From Branchiostoma lanceolatum (lineage: Eukaryota; Chordata; Leptocardii; Amphioxiformes; Branchiostomatidae): a stretch of 64,000 bases of DNA. The stretch's first letter is position 1. Each line of letters begins with the position of its first letter. Under the pieces are notes generated by a model that saw only the letters and a program-made list of their open reading frames with translations, ran no database searches and had not been told where the DNA came from. The translations under genes and the position numbers were made by a program. Positions 1-11,282 of the stretch are shown piece by piece. The stretch is from the NCBI RefSeq assembly GCF_035083965.1, contig NC_089724.1, forward strand, positions 5,318,001 through 5,382,000, written 5' to 3'.

Positions 1-1360
1 TTCTATCAACTCTTTTAAAACTTGTACACCCTTCAGCATTTTTTAGGTTAAATAGTACGTTCATGTCAAAAATAATGTGACCTTTTTTTGCTATGTAACA
101 ATATGTTGCGCAGCTATTGTTTCAAATTGGGGGAAAATGTTATTTGTACGACCTTAACTAAAGTTTTGTTTTCGGCTTTGAATTTGGTCACCACTGTTGA
201 CCAGGCTCTGAAAATTGACTGGCTTCTAGCATGACATTTATATTTTCATCCTATTAACAATCTTTGTTTGGGTGTCACTATTACGTGCCTGAAAAGTTGT
301 AAAACAAATTGATTAGCTTTTGATGTGTCCCTCACATTTTAAGCCAGGGTTTTTCTGAAAAATGTACTGTTACAGTAGTGACCAGTACATGTGCACCCAT
401 ATGTGTATTTGTCCTGACCAATGAATTCCCTTCTTCTTAATTTGAAAACTCCATCATGAGATATTACGTTTGATTGGCCAATTATTGGTAATACATTTTG
501 CTCAATGCAATGGAACATTGTAGAAATTCACCCTTGTTTGATTCAATTTTTTTCTCTAAAATGTAATAGATTATGACTAAGATGTCTAAAACGGTTGAAG
601 TCAATTAAATGTCATTGCTCTTAACGTCCTGTAATACATGTCCAGATGTAAAAACATGATAAAACACACACCTTTTTTCCTTAAACCTATCACTATTCTT
701 TTGTTTGTTATACTGTTTCTGTTATAGTAGTTTACGTACACGTATACGTTTTTAATGTGATCATCATTTTGATATGTTTACACTCACGCTTTTATTTCCT
801 TTGACACTTTTCAATGTTGTTACATAGTCTATTTGTATAAGCCAAGAAAAGGTATTATGCATTAACTCCCCCAAAGAAAATTAAGGAAATTAATTGTTTT
901 ATTTTCTCCACTCAAAGTTGTGTAATTGATTGATAGACAAAGCCACAGTTTTCATATTTGTGATATCAGGATGACAAGTGACCGAAACCTCAGTGGTTAC
1001 ATTTAGATAATGTGTCCAAAGTATGCATGTATAATATATGCAAAATAATGCAGACCAAGTTTTTGTATTGCTTTTTCTACATACAGACTATGGTGACCCT
1101 AAATCTTGACAGGACAGGGATATTTCTGTACCAAAATCAGACGTTTTCTATTAGTATCATATTTTTATAGCAGCAGTGTTTTCTCAATATTTGGACAACA
1201 TGTTTTACAACTCTATGAAAGTGATGGAATATTTTAACTTGTCTCTTTAGGGCTGACTTCTAAATTTAGATCTTTTACCGTCTACTGAATGATACAAGAA
1301 AAATTGCCTGGGGATGAGAAATTTTTCTGTCATTTTTTTAAGGGCGTAGAAAATTGGACA
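1..1360. other. AT-rich intergenic DNA, no gene seen
   Basis: No long open frame, no splice-bounded coding segment and no RNA gene was recognised. The stretch is AT-rich with many T and A runs. It could be intron, 3' untranslated sequence of a gene to the left, or intergenic DNA; nothing in it decides between these. Confidence 0.5.
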
Positions 1361-1575
1361 GTCAATCACAGCCCAGGTGATGGCTTCAACCAATCACAGC
1401 CCAGAATTTAGATGTCAGTTTTACCCAATCAGAGCCCAGGATTCAGATGTCAGTTCCAACCAATCACAGTCAAGAATTCAGATGTTCGAACCAATCACAG
1501 CTCAGGATTCAGATGTCAGTTTTACCCAATCACAGCCCAGGATTCAGATGTCAGTTCCAACCAATCACAGGCCTC
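1360..1575. repeat. 35-bp minisatellite with a CCAATCA box in each unit
   Basis: About seven degenerate head-to-tail units of the type CCAATCACAGCCCAGGATTC followed by AGATGTCAGTT. CCAATCA starts at 1390, 1425, 1460, 1491, 1526 and 1561, a spacing of 35, 35, 31, 35 and 35 bp; a degenerate first unit has CAATCA at 1365. The three overlapping open frames across the array are by-products of the repeat. CCAATCA is the core bound by NF-Y, so the array could act as a cluster of CCAAT boxes; that is inference. Confidence 0.85.
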
Positions 1576-2890
1576 TGCCACAAACTTTTTGAGACTCACA
1601 GTAATCAATGCTTCAGCCAGCTGATTTAAACAGGAACACTTTTGGAAATGTGACTCCTTTCAGTGGTATTCCATCATAAAGTCATGGGTTGTAAACACAT
1701 GCACCCAAAATATTTCTGCACTTGTGAAAAAAAAGACACAGAGACAGTTGGCTTCAGAATTTTTGGAATTTTGATAATGACACTTTGTGGTCAGCAATAA
1801 TTTAAGCAAGAATATTGTAGATAACATTTAGCTTGGGGTACCTCATTGATTCATGATATAATGGTAAAGTTGTGAGTCAAATCAATGGTACATCCTACTA
1901 AATGTAAATTTTATGATCAAATCCCATACCAAAACGAATTTCGGATGTCCCCATAGAATATCAAGTCCTTTGGGGAAACCCCAAGCTAAGAGAAATCTTC
2001 TTAATTGTTTATTATATATGTATATTGACAGAATGAGGACAAAATGGCCAATTTCAAGCTGTAGCAGAAAATGTGATGTATTCAGTACACTTTATACTGA
2101 TGATCGTTGTCATGCAAAATATAAAGCTCAACTATGTAAATTACTAAAGGATGTTTCAAGAAAGATGAATGGATCAAACAAAACTGTATGCATTTTTAGT
2201 CAGACTTACATGTATGTTTGTTGTAGGCATGTTGACTTGTTCCTTTTAGGAAATGTATGTCCAAAATGGGGGTTCATCAAAGTAAAACGAGGGATAGAAC
2301 AAAATGGTTATTCTTTCTTCACCGCACAACTTTCATTCTCAGCACAGTTTTCCCTTTAAGCAAGAAAAGAACTGCACCAATCACTTGTGCCGAAACCGTC
2401 GTATTGTTGTGCTACTTCTGGAAAGAGATATGATATAGAAATTTTGATCTGTGTTGTAATAGGCAAAAGTTTTGTTTCCTGAACATTTATGACAATGAAT
2501 CGAACAGATGATGACTTCAGCACACTTACATGTACAGTGTAGTAATGCTTGTAGCTACAACTTACAGGAAGTTGGTAAAAGTTGTTTCTGCAGTTTCTGT
2601 TTTGAATCATAGAGAGTTTAGCGACTGCAATACAGCTCACCCATTGTCATGGATGTTGTGCAATTCAAATGATGTTGTCAATCTTGATTGTGATGAAATT
2701 ACACTAGATTTTTTTTATTACTTTTTCCCCCCAGCATCCTGAGTTGCCCTCGTGTGATAAGATGTATGCCAAATGTACAAAGGAGTCTCGGTTAAATACA
2801 ATGAATGTGACTAATGATAAAAAATCCCAGATTCTAAATGCTTGTTGTGACTTTGTGTTCTTTTGTTCAGCTGTCAGTGGAATGTAAGAA
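1576..2890. other. Gene-poor stretch with one unassigned 148-codon open frame (1913-2359, +)
   Basis: The only notable signal is an ATG-started open frame at 1913-2359. Its product is rich in Lys, Arg, Cys and Tyr, with no domain, signal peptide or membrane segment that I recognise. No splice sites or coding-like composition support it, and it lies in AT-rich DNA where one frame of this length per 64 kb is about what chance allows. The remainder holds nothing recognisable. Confidence 0.3.
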
Positions 2891-2999
2891 CATGTTAGCC
2901 TGCGTGCCAGTCTTCTGAGCTTTGCTCTGCTTTTCGGTCGCTACAAAAGCAACCAAGAGAGCAGGATAAACTTGAAACTTTATTGAAAATACTACGTGG

Positions 3000-3415
3000 C
3001 AGACTTGCAAGTCTGAATTGGGTAGATATTTACACATGAGCTCCCATTAAAAACGATATCATTATATACAAAGTTTAAATAATGTTAATGGCGCAACTCT
3101 AAAACACAAATAAGTTTTGAATTTACAACACAAATAAGTTTTGAATTTACAACACATAAAACGATGTAAGGACAGCCGGCACAGTAAACATTGGAACATT
3201 GGTGACAGGATTGTGCTGTTTGATACAATTGCAGAAGGGAAAACATGGGAGCGTTAAAGAGATCAGTCACTTGTTCAGGAGAGTTACAAAGTACGGAATC
3301 GGAGAGTTTTTTAGTCTGTTGGTGCGGTAGAGTGGTGTGTTGAGTTTCAGTTTGTTTCTGGTGTTAACGTTACGACTGGATATGCCCCCTCTTGTGCTCG
3401 GTAGCCAGTCCCTGA
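3000..3415 (-). mobile_element. 3' end of a non-LTR retrotransposon (LINE), minus strand
   Basis: Read on the minus strand, 3409 to 3267 gives a short open frame ending in a stop at 3267-3269. Its last residues include YRTNRLKNSPIPYFVTLLN, which resembles the short C-terminal tail shared by many LINE polyproteins after the reverse transcriptase (pattern T-x-R-x-x-x-S-x-I-P-x-x-V-x-x-L-N). Downstream (lower coordinates) is AT-rich 3' sequence with a 27-bp direct duplication at 3108-3160. The element is 5'-truncated and lacks the reverse transcriptase core, so it is inactive. Family assignment is not possible from this fragment. Confidence 0.5.
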
Positions 3416-3484
3416 AGTTGGACTAGAGACCAATTAGGATACAGCTAGAAAGGCAGGCACCCAGACTAAGAACAAGTAACATAA

Positions 3485-3610
3485 CTGTCATAATTTTGTC
3501 GGATACCCCCAAGACTGCCACATAGAAAAAGATAATTTAAGAGATCTGCTAATGCAGCATCCCTGAGGTATGCACACTTCAGATTTCAAGGCATTCTTTA
3601 AAATGCCCCA
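3485..3610 (-). repeat. Dispersed repeat, family A (copy 1)
   Basis: Contains the words AGATCTGCTAATGCAGCATC and GTATGCACACTTCAGAT, which recur near 10340-10445, in reverse orientation near 13850-14015 and 16150-16270, and partly at 19880-19950. The shared parts are a 'gggtaccct..agac..gtcaca' end and an 'aagtgt..gatgctgcat' end. It looks like a short non-autonomous element of unknown class. Confidence 0.5.
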
Positions 3611-3619
3611 ATAACACTG

Positions 3620-5010
3620 GAATTATGAGATTTGATGTTATTAACTATTTTTCATCAAGAGTGAAGTGGAATGAAAAAAATGTTGGGTTATCTATGTTTG
3701 CACTTTTCTATATCAATGAAGAAGACTTGTTCCTGACCGCCATATTGGTGTCCTTGATTTGCATTTCAATGGGCAGGAGATAAAGCTTTCCAAATTCTAA
3801 AGGAAAGTTTTTTATGTATATTTCTGGTATTGTCTTCTGTAAGCTATACACACTTTATAATCACCTTCAATTTGTCCCATCCTTTCTAGAGATTATCTGG
3901 GATGATCTAGCTGTTCGGTGAGCTACCATTCTCTGAAATGCGAAATAGCGCCCACCGCGTCTACTTCCATGTTGGTATCCATATGACGTCACGTGAACAC
4001 GCTCCACGTTTGCAGGCTCCTGTTACCAAAGTAAACGATGACCCCGACCAATGAAAACATAACTGATATGTTATACATTTTATACATGTATCGCTTGGAT
4101 TCGAATTCAATCTAACGCCCTGCCCATGGATTAAATGCAATTACACGGTCGATTTATGATTGGCCCAGAACAAATGACCAAAACCCTCTGATGCATGACT
4201 GTGTACTGCGTTAAATCTGTGTAAACATATAATATCATGGCTTGAAATAGCATCTCTTCTCTGGTGATGAAAACATGGCCCTTTTGCCATCATCAGTCAT
4301 TCAATGATGACGTTATTATCACAGCTGTGGCACGGGTCTTTTACCGCGGATGCTCTGGAATTTGGTAAAGGGGGTGCCCGTCTCCAAATCCGGTACACAA
4401 CATAACACCAGTACGTGGTGATGATGATGACAAGATAGAAGAATCTTCTCCACTGTCACATCCAGAGACTCTACTACAAGATGATCTAGACTTCTGCATC
4501 TTAACAAATACAAGGTCGTTGTTCTTGGTTTACTTCGTGTAGCTTTCCCGAAACTGCACAGTGCCCGTCATCACCTAGAACTGGTCAGAACCTGTATCTG
4601 CCCTCGACGTCCAGTCTCTATAATAAGCACGTCCTCTAGCCTTGTATAGCATGCATGTGTCTAAGGGCAACTGATGCCACGTCCTCGACAGTCTGGTGTC
4701 ATCCTAGCCTGTGTCTGCAGAAAATAACTGTACGTACAACTCAATATATCCATTTTTTATGATATTTATATATTCTACATTGACGAATTGAGCTGGAGGA
4801 CGTTAATTACGTTGATGTTTGAGGACACTTTCTTGTTGGTGAATTGTTTGTATTCGTCGCAAACTGTTTTAATCGCTGGTTGAGGTCTATGTATAGTGCT
4901 GGCGGATTCCTTGTTCGGACGTTAACGTTTCTCGACGTTGAGAATGTGTCCTTGACCCAAATTCTGGAAAACTGGTTCATGTCGTAAAGAGGACAGCATT
5001 GATCAACAAT
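3620..5010. other. Intergenic DNA, no gene seen
   Basis: No coding or RNA feature was recognised. The open frames here are short, on both strands, and lack splice context. An isolated GTCACGTGA E-box palindrome at 3986-3994 is the only motif noted. Confidence 0.4.
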
Positions 5011-5013
5011 GTG

Positions 5014-6110
5014 GTAACGTTGGGTAACATAAATTCGGGATTTTTCCGATAATGGTTGACTGAAATCAATCTAGCAGAACAATAAACCATCCTTTTTTTC
5101 TATTATTCTGTCAGTATCATGTACTATCTTTGCACTAGTCATTTATATGGTAGATTTTGTCTCTAGTCGTGCTGATACCATAATATTTCAACTTGAAACT
5201 ACCGTCCGCCGCACGCACAATGGCGGTGTTGTCGGAGAGGGGTGAACATTAATTCGGGAGAGAAGATTCGTCTTGAATATCTTACCGCTAATTACATTTT
5301 ATACAGCAGCTATTCGTTCCATCCTTGGCTTGAGGAGAGTGCTATGGATATAGACGTGTCCAAGTAAAAAAAAAACACGAAAAAACGGCCGTACCGCACG
5401 CATCAGGCCTCCGGGAACAACCCGTGTGTTTAGTCGGTAGAAAGTCACTCAAAGTTCACCCCCACCGTCATGGAAATTTGTACATTATTCATCGGGGCGT
5501 TAGCTGGATGCCGTAGAAATGGTAATACTACTATGTCCATGTGTTTCTGCTTGTGCTAAGAGCAAACTTTGAGGAAAATATCGCCATCAGTCCACTATCA
5601 CACACAACATTTAGACAAAAAGTGTTCCTCGCAAACGTTTGTCGTCTGCCGAATAGCAGGATTCTGGGTAACGAATATGGCGGCGGGAAAATTCACCGTA
5701 ATGCCGTAGCCATTGGTTGTAGCAACAAAGAGGCGTTTTGACGATTAATCACACTTAGAGTCCAGTTGTAGGTTAGCAAAAGAGATTCTAATAAGTTGTA
5801 TTGTAAATAATTGTGTTGAGCAGGAAGCGGATGTGACATTTGTCTCATAAACCAGTGAACAACTATGTAGTATAAATCTCCCACGAAGCCCTCAGACTGT
5901 GACAATAAGGGACAGAGAGTTTTTGACGTAGCCAACTTCTAATGCATGGTTATCGAAGCTTTTCAGACAGTGTTCTGAATACGTTAGTCTGTCAAGTTTG
6001 CATTTCTAGTGGTATTACTGATGTTGCATCTAGCACATATCCTTAAATACCCCGTTTTCGAAAAATCCCGAATTTAAGTACCCCGCGAATTTATGTTACC
6101 CAACGTTACA
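5014..6110. mobile_element. About 1.1-kb DNA element with terminal inverted repeats
   Basis: The left end (5014 on) reads GTAACGTTGGGTAACATAAA followed by TTCGGGATTTTTC. The right end (6056-6110) is its reverse complement with a 14-bp insertion, closing with GTTACCCAACGTTAC. The interior has no recognisable transposase: the open frames are 60-80 codons and unassigned. It is therefore probably a non-autonomous DNA transposon. I could not identify a clear target-site duplication, so the superfamily is left open. Confidence 0.6.
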
Positions 6111-6807
6111 TGTACATGCGTTTGAAAAGTAGGGACGCTCGGTTTGAAAGAATTCTGGATGTTGATTTTTGTTGTGCGGGTGGCTTTACCATCGTCGTAT
6201 GCAACACAAGTTGACAATCCACCATAATTTACTCCATATGGATATGTAGGGCAAAGAAGATCTTGTTTTGGATACGAATTCGAAGGTCTTGTATGCTCAC
6301 CAGGCATAAGTGATACCAGCAGCTAGAACTGCACTGCACATATAGCTGCGTGATCTACATTGTATCATCCAAGCTTCAATTTGACATTGCCAAATGGTTT
6401 TGGAGTAATGTCCTTCTCTACAGAGCATAACGTCATAACGTATCCATTTATATCGAACTAGTTGTCATCTGTTTTGTATAGTATTAGTATCTCTAAGCGT
6501 TTCTGGATACGTAGTATTTACTTCTTTTTGTTTGTAAAATTTCCAAAGGAATGCATGCCTTATTGTTAATCTGAGAAGCAAATGATGACGTTTTCCTTGT
6601 CCGACAATTTGAAGCTTATTGTTTTTAGATGTTCTCTGTGCCTGCGTTTGTTTCTGCAGTGTAGTTTCTGTATGTTCTGCAAGGAGGCGCTTGTTTACCG
6701 TCTGAGGAAGTGAAGTCTGCCATCGCTTTCATAGAGCATTGTGGAAGTTTACCTGTCGAACTTTCAGGCCGATCGGTAGCGCCGAATAACCACTTCCCTG
6801 CTGAAAG
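6111..6807. other. Region upstream of the METTL21-like gene
   Basis: Holds the presumed promoter and 5' untranslated region of the methyltransferase gene that starts at 6808. No TATA box or clear CpG island was recognised. The last 100 bp before the start codon are more GC-rich than the surrounding DNA, which fits a transcribed 5' leader. Confidence 0.3.
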
Positions 6808-9638
6808 ATGCCGATCGAAACCGAGGACACGACGACGTCTTCCGAAGATACCCCGAAGGGAGCCGACGGAGAAGTCAGCGAAGATGCAGTCGTGTGGACG
6901 AAAGAGACCATTTATGAGATGATGCGGAGTCGATCTCGGGACCAGAATTTTCACTTCGTGGGCAGGGACATTGTTATAACGGAAAGGAACGTCGGCGACA
7001 TGACGGCCATTGGAACCAAACTGTGGACAACTGTGAGTAACCGTGAATTATAATTATAATTAGTCATTTTAAGGTTGGCATATTGTTGTAAAATAAGGTA
7101 TTTTATACCAACGGGTAGATAAATCGGTCATACAGATACAGAAGGTTTTTTTTTTTTTTTAACACAAACTTAAAGACCTGGCCAACGTTTCTGCAACTGC
7201 TCATCTACCTCCGTGAATAGATTCATCAGGTTGGCAGTCACTGGACAACATTTTTTTCACAACCAAGTATTTTGTTCAAGCCGACGTTTCGGTGACCGTC
7301 TGTATCCCTCCATTGGCAGTACTGACTGTTTCTGTATCGCACTGTAACTAGGTATGCAACTGCTACGTTTGGGACCGCATTTGATAGCAGCGACACCTAG
7401 CTGCAGTGCGAAAAAGAACCGTCAGTATAGTCCAGAGGAATATGACAGACGGTCACCGAAACGTCGACTTGAATACTTCAAAATTGTACTACTTTCTGCT
7501 TAGCACTCGACACTTAAGTGGAACACGCAGTACTGTCAGTGCCACTAGCCCCCTGTTGTAGTATTATCTGTGCTTGCATAGCTGTGTGGCTCAAGGGCTA
7601 AGGAAACGGTGATGGGTGATGGCCTATACACCATATGATGTGCGAAAGACGTGAACTTCTCTATTCTATATGCGTATGTCCTTCCCAGGCTGAGGTGTTC
7701 AGTGAGTATCTTGAGAGCGGCGTCTTCCCCTTGAAGGATAAGAAGGTGGTAGAACTTGGCTCTGGGACGGGGCTGGTCGGGATTGTGACAAGTCTGTTGG
7801 GTAAGTGTGTCGACAATAACTGTAACGTTAACATTATGCCACACAGTAACGAACGTCGCACAATTGTTTTAGTCAAGGCTGTGACAGAAACGACAGGTCT
7901 AAAAGGTTGTACAACCTTTTCTGTCACAAGACAGTTGAATTTCGTAAGACGCATCCACGAGTTTCCTAAGGATGCCTCTAATCTGTCGTGTGACAAATCT
8001 GACGTAGGTCTGGAACCTGATAAACTGTACAGTGTGGCTTTAGTATGTCATCTTCTCACGTGCACGTAAACTATATCATTTTCGAAATAACTTGTGATAT
8101 CACCGACCAAGACTGCAAATAGCAACGACTTTTCTTTGAAGGTCTGACGTGTTCTCGCCTGCTCTAGGTGCTGATGTGACCTTGACTGACCTTCCTGACA
8201 TCATCTATAACCTTGAACCTAACGTGGCGATCAACACCCGGGGAGTCAAGCATCCTCCAACAGTAGGTATCACACCGAAGTTTCCCCTGTTTCCTCCATC
8301 TGCTCGGCACAGAAAATTTTGTATAGAAGCTGACGTCACGTGTCCGTCAGGTCACGTGTCCTAAGTGATTTGTCATTCTGGGCTGATGAAGGCCGCTGTG
8401 CAGCCAGTCCGCATTTTAGCTATTTCGCTATGATTCTTTGCTATCAGATGTAGAAAGTTTGCTCTCAATATCACTCAATAGAGCAGAAACTCTAGTTTTT
8501 ATGATATTAAGTCTTCCGATCAAAAGGATCCTTCAGCTACAAGTGGTCCAAGCTCTTTATGCACGCAGTAACTGTAAAGATATCGATTAGAATGGTGAAG
8601 AAGAAAGCTAAATCGTAATGGTGAGAAAAGATCCCACGAGATTATGTCGAGATAGCATTTGTTTGACTTTGGTTGTTCAGCCCAGAAGTGATGGAGTTTG
8701 CATGTAAACGTTGAAGTATAGTATTTTTTCTGGACCAGATAACGTCTTCTTTGTCCCCCTCCAGGTGTGCCCCCTAGCGTGGGGCGTGGACCTGCATGCT
8801 TTCCCCAAGGCAGCACACTATGACTACGTCATCGGGAGTGACCTTGTCTATGACGCGGAGGTTTTTGAAGGATTGATCCAGACCATAAAATACCTGAGCG
8901 ATGCAAACACAACCATTTTGCTGGGTACGCTTCACCTATGACTATTTTTTGCCCTCTCATTCGATTATTTGCCTGCGTCTTCCGATAGCGTAAGAAAGTA
9001 TCATTCTGAAACGGTTGCTCTGAGAATGCTCGGAGATGCATCGGTTTTCCCACCGAAAAACGTTATTCTGACGTTTCAGCACGAGTATCATTAGGTTTGC
9101 TCACATAGCTCAACAGGTAGCAGTCTCACAGTTGAGCTCCTGGTTCTGATGATGAGTTGCTAACTGGGAAATCCCGGTTCGATCCTGTTCAGGATATCGG
9201 TTGGGGCTGCACCCGTCTTTCGGAAGGGACGTGAAATAGATGTCCCGCAATCGAGGAGGTGCCTCGAGCACGTAAAGGGGAAGGGCTGCCAACCCCTCCC
9301 TGTGAAGATATAACAGTTACGTACCCTGCTATTGAAACAGCAAGGAAACGTATTGCCCTATGTGCCGCGAGACACTACAAGGGTCTGAATGAACGAACGA
9401 ACGAATGTAAGCAGGATTTTCTGAAATGATCATTTTCTTGATTCTCTGCTTACACTACAAATACATTTGCACTGATCAAGTCGTCATTTTCTCTTCTTCC
9501 ACAGGTTTTCACCTGCGGGTTCCTGACCGGGACCTGAAGTTTCTCAACATGTTCACTAAAGAGTTCAACGTTGTCAAAGAACACCAGCTGCCCAACCAGG
9601 GGAAAGCCGTCAGGCTGTACGAGGCCAGGACAAAATAA
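6808..9638 (+). CDS. METTL21-family protein-lysine methyltransferase (five exons)
   Basis: Coding exons are 6808-7032, 7689-7800, 8168-8262, 8765-8924 and 9505-9638, all with GT/AG borders and consistent phases (0, 1, 0, 1). They give 241 residues, close to the 218-230 usual for this family. The AdoMet-binding motif I is VELGSGTGLVG (96-106), followed by the second acidic strand VTLTDLP (D120). The family DxxY motif is SDLVYD (169-174). The C terminus LYEARTK resembles the end of human METTL21A. These Methyltransf_16 enzymes trimethylate lysines on soluble proteins such as HSP70 chaperones, eEF1A or VCP. The substrate here cannot be told from sequence, and the extended acidic N terminus (residues 1-30) is unlike METTL21A. 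The ATG has a purine at -3. Intron 1 holds a hairpin MITE and intron 4 a SINE. Confidence 0.9.
7277..7471. mobile_element. Hairpin MITE in METTL21 intron 1
   Basis: The two ends are near-perfect inverted repeats of about 27 bp: GACGTTTCGGTGACCGTCTG on the left and CAGACGGTCACCGAAACGTC on the right. The interior is also partly self-complementary (CTGTATCGCACTG..CAGTGCGAA). It has no coding capacity. This is a non-autonomous DNA element inside the intron, so its insertion did not break the gene. Confidence 0.75.
9099..9410 (+). mobile_element. tRNA-derived SINE, copy 1 (METTL21 intron 4)
   Basis: Starts with a tRNA-like head carrying a Pol III A-box-like word (TAGCTCAACAGGTAGCAG) and a B box (GGTTCGATCC near 9176). 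The body shares GTCTTTCGGAAGGGACGT and GAAACAGCAAGGAAAC with the copies near 9940, 19045 and 49858. It ends in a (GAAC)n tail. It is the longest copy in the window. Confidence 0.85.
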
Positions 9639-9939
9639 TTATCTTAGTATACGGTACATGAAGCATATGAAATCTCACGTGTAAATTTTAATCTTAAAAG
9701 TGTTGAGTTAATTGGAGACCAGTACTGTCCATGGTGCTGAACCATTGCATTGAAACGTTGCTCTTTTGCCCTTTAGATAGTCTTTCTTCTGCCCTGTCGT
9801 GTCGTCTACATTAGATAAAGGTTCTAAAGAGTGTTTATAATTATCTATAACTAATTCTGAAAAAATACAGCAGCAGTATATATCACATTTCGGCTGTTGA
9901 TATTTGTTTTCTTATTAAGATAAGAAGTTTTGAATGATA

Positions 9940-10135
9940 TTACAACGTATTGGTAACTGGGAGACCCCGGTTCAAGTCTCGGGGTCAGGACATCACGGTT
10001 GGGACAGCACCGTCTTTCGGAAGGGACGTAAAGGGGGAGGGGCTAGCAACCCCTTTCTTGTAAAAATGTACCCTGCTACTGAAACAGCAAGGAAACTTGC
10101 TGACCCATGTGCAACAAGTGTCTGAACGAATGAAT
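9940..10135 (+). mobile_element. tRNA-derived SINE, copy 2 (5'-truncated)
   Basis: Begins inside the tRNA-like head (GGTTCAAGTC is the B box) and continues through the shared body (GTCTTTCGGAAGGGACGTAA, TACCCTGCTACTGAAACAGC) to a short GAACGAATGAAT tail. It lies 0.3 kb downstream of the METTL21 stop and could be within its 3' untranslated region. Confidence 0.8.
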
Positions 10136-10334
10136 CACAGATTTACGACTGCATATCTTGGCCAGTCGTTGATGTTTCATACACAATCCAAATGTCTTGT
10201 GACAGAAACGTTTGTCAATGGTCGCTCTAGATCTTACAAACGTTGTGACACTATAACGTGTAGTGTTTCCCTGAGTTTGGAGATTTTAGCTGTTGGTAAC
10301 CTATTTAACCTGATATCTAACGTTAATTCTCATA

Positions 10335-10450
10335 ATTCTCGTGAGTACCCTATAGACTGCCACATGACAAAACGGTTTATCTAATAGCTAAAAGAGATCT
10401 ACCCATGCAGCATCAGTAATCATCGGCGTATGTACACTTCATCATATCAC
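10335..10450 (-). repeat. Dispersed repeat, family A (copy 2)
   Basis: Shares TACCCTATAGACTGCCACAT, AGAGATCTACCCATGCAGCA and GTATGTACACTTCA with the copy at 3485-3610 in the same orientation, and with the inverted copies near 13.9 and 16.2 kb. Confidence 0.5.
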
Positions 10451-11282
10451 TCTGTCTACGGTTGGACTAAGGGTACCACAGTAGTAATAAAAGACATTGG
10501 AAGAGCACATCCAAACAAAAGCAAAGCAAGTTATCTTTATTCTCAATTACCATGTTAGGATAAACAACCATATCTATACAAAATTCAAGACCCAAGATAG
10601 CAAAAAACAATGGTACAAATATTCATTCATTCACTGAAATGCAAGTTGAGATACGGATACTCGACTCCAGGTGAGATGAAGAAGAGATCGTATTACTTCA
10701 GGTACAGTTTCTTAGAGCGCATCCTACTCAACTCAGTCCACTAACTTACAAAAATTGGAGGGGTGCGAACAACTATATTGTATATTGTGTATCTTACATA
10801 ATGTAACATAATGTAACAAATCTTACATAATGTAACAATCGCCTTTCGGCGTAACACATCAAGTTATGTATAGCCAATGTAGCCCTTCGCTGTAACACAC
10901 TAGCTTACGAATTAAGAGGTTGATTTCTTTTTCCAAGGTTTTACTGAATTCTTATTTATCAATTAAAAAATTACACACACACACACACACACACAAACAC
11001 GCACAAATACACACAAACACATATGTATATGGTAACAGCAAAATCAATTATTGTTAATGGAATGACATGCCTATTTCATTAGGTTGACCTTTTAGAACTT
11101 TACCTCATGCATAACACCAATTCCATCAATTTACAAGTAATATAAGAACGTAACAGTCTATTGACACAGCCATTACATCTGCATATTTTCCTTTACTTCC
11201 TCTGCAATAGTACGTATGAACTGAAGCTCAAGCAGAAGATATGGAGTCTAACTGAAAAAATCAATGCAAGTACACATTTTGG
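10450..11282. other. Interval between convergent METTL21 and IRG-like genes
   Basis: Probably the 3' untranslated sequence of the minus-strand GTPase gene plus intergenic DNA. It holds small duplications (TCTTACATAATGTAACA near 10790-10840) and an (AC)n run at 10972-10996. No coding feature was recognised. Confidence 0.4.

Noticed and set aside
1360-1575. CRISPR array
   Set aside because: Direct head-to-tail units without unique spacers, in an animal genome; it is a minisatellite.
7635-8069. 144-codon plus-strand frame in the METTL21 gene
   Set aside because: It is exon 2 of METTL21 plus read-through into introns on both sides.
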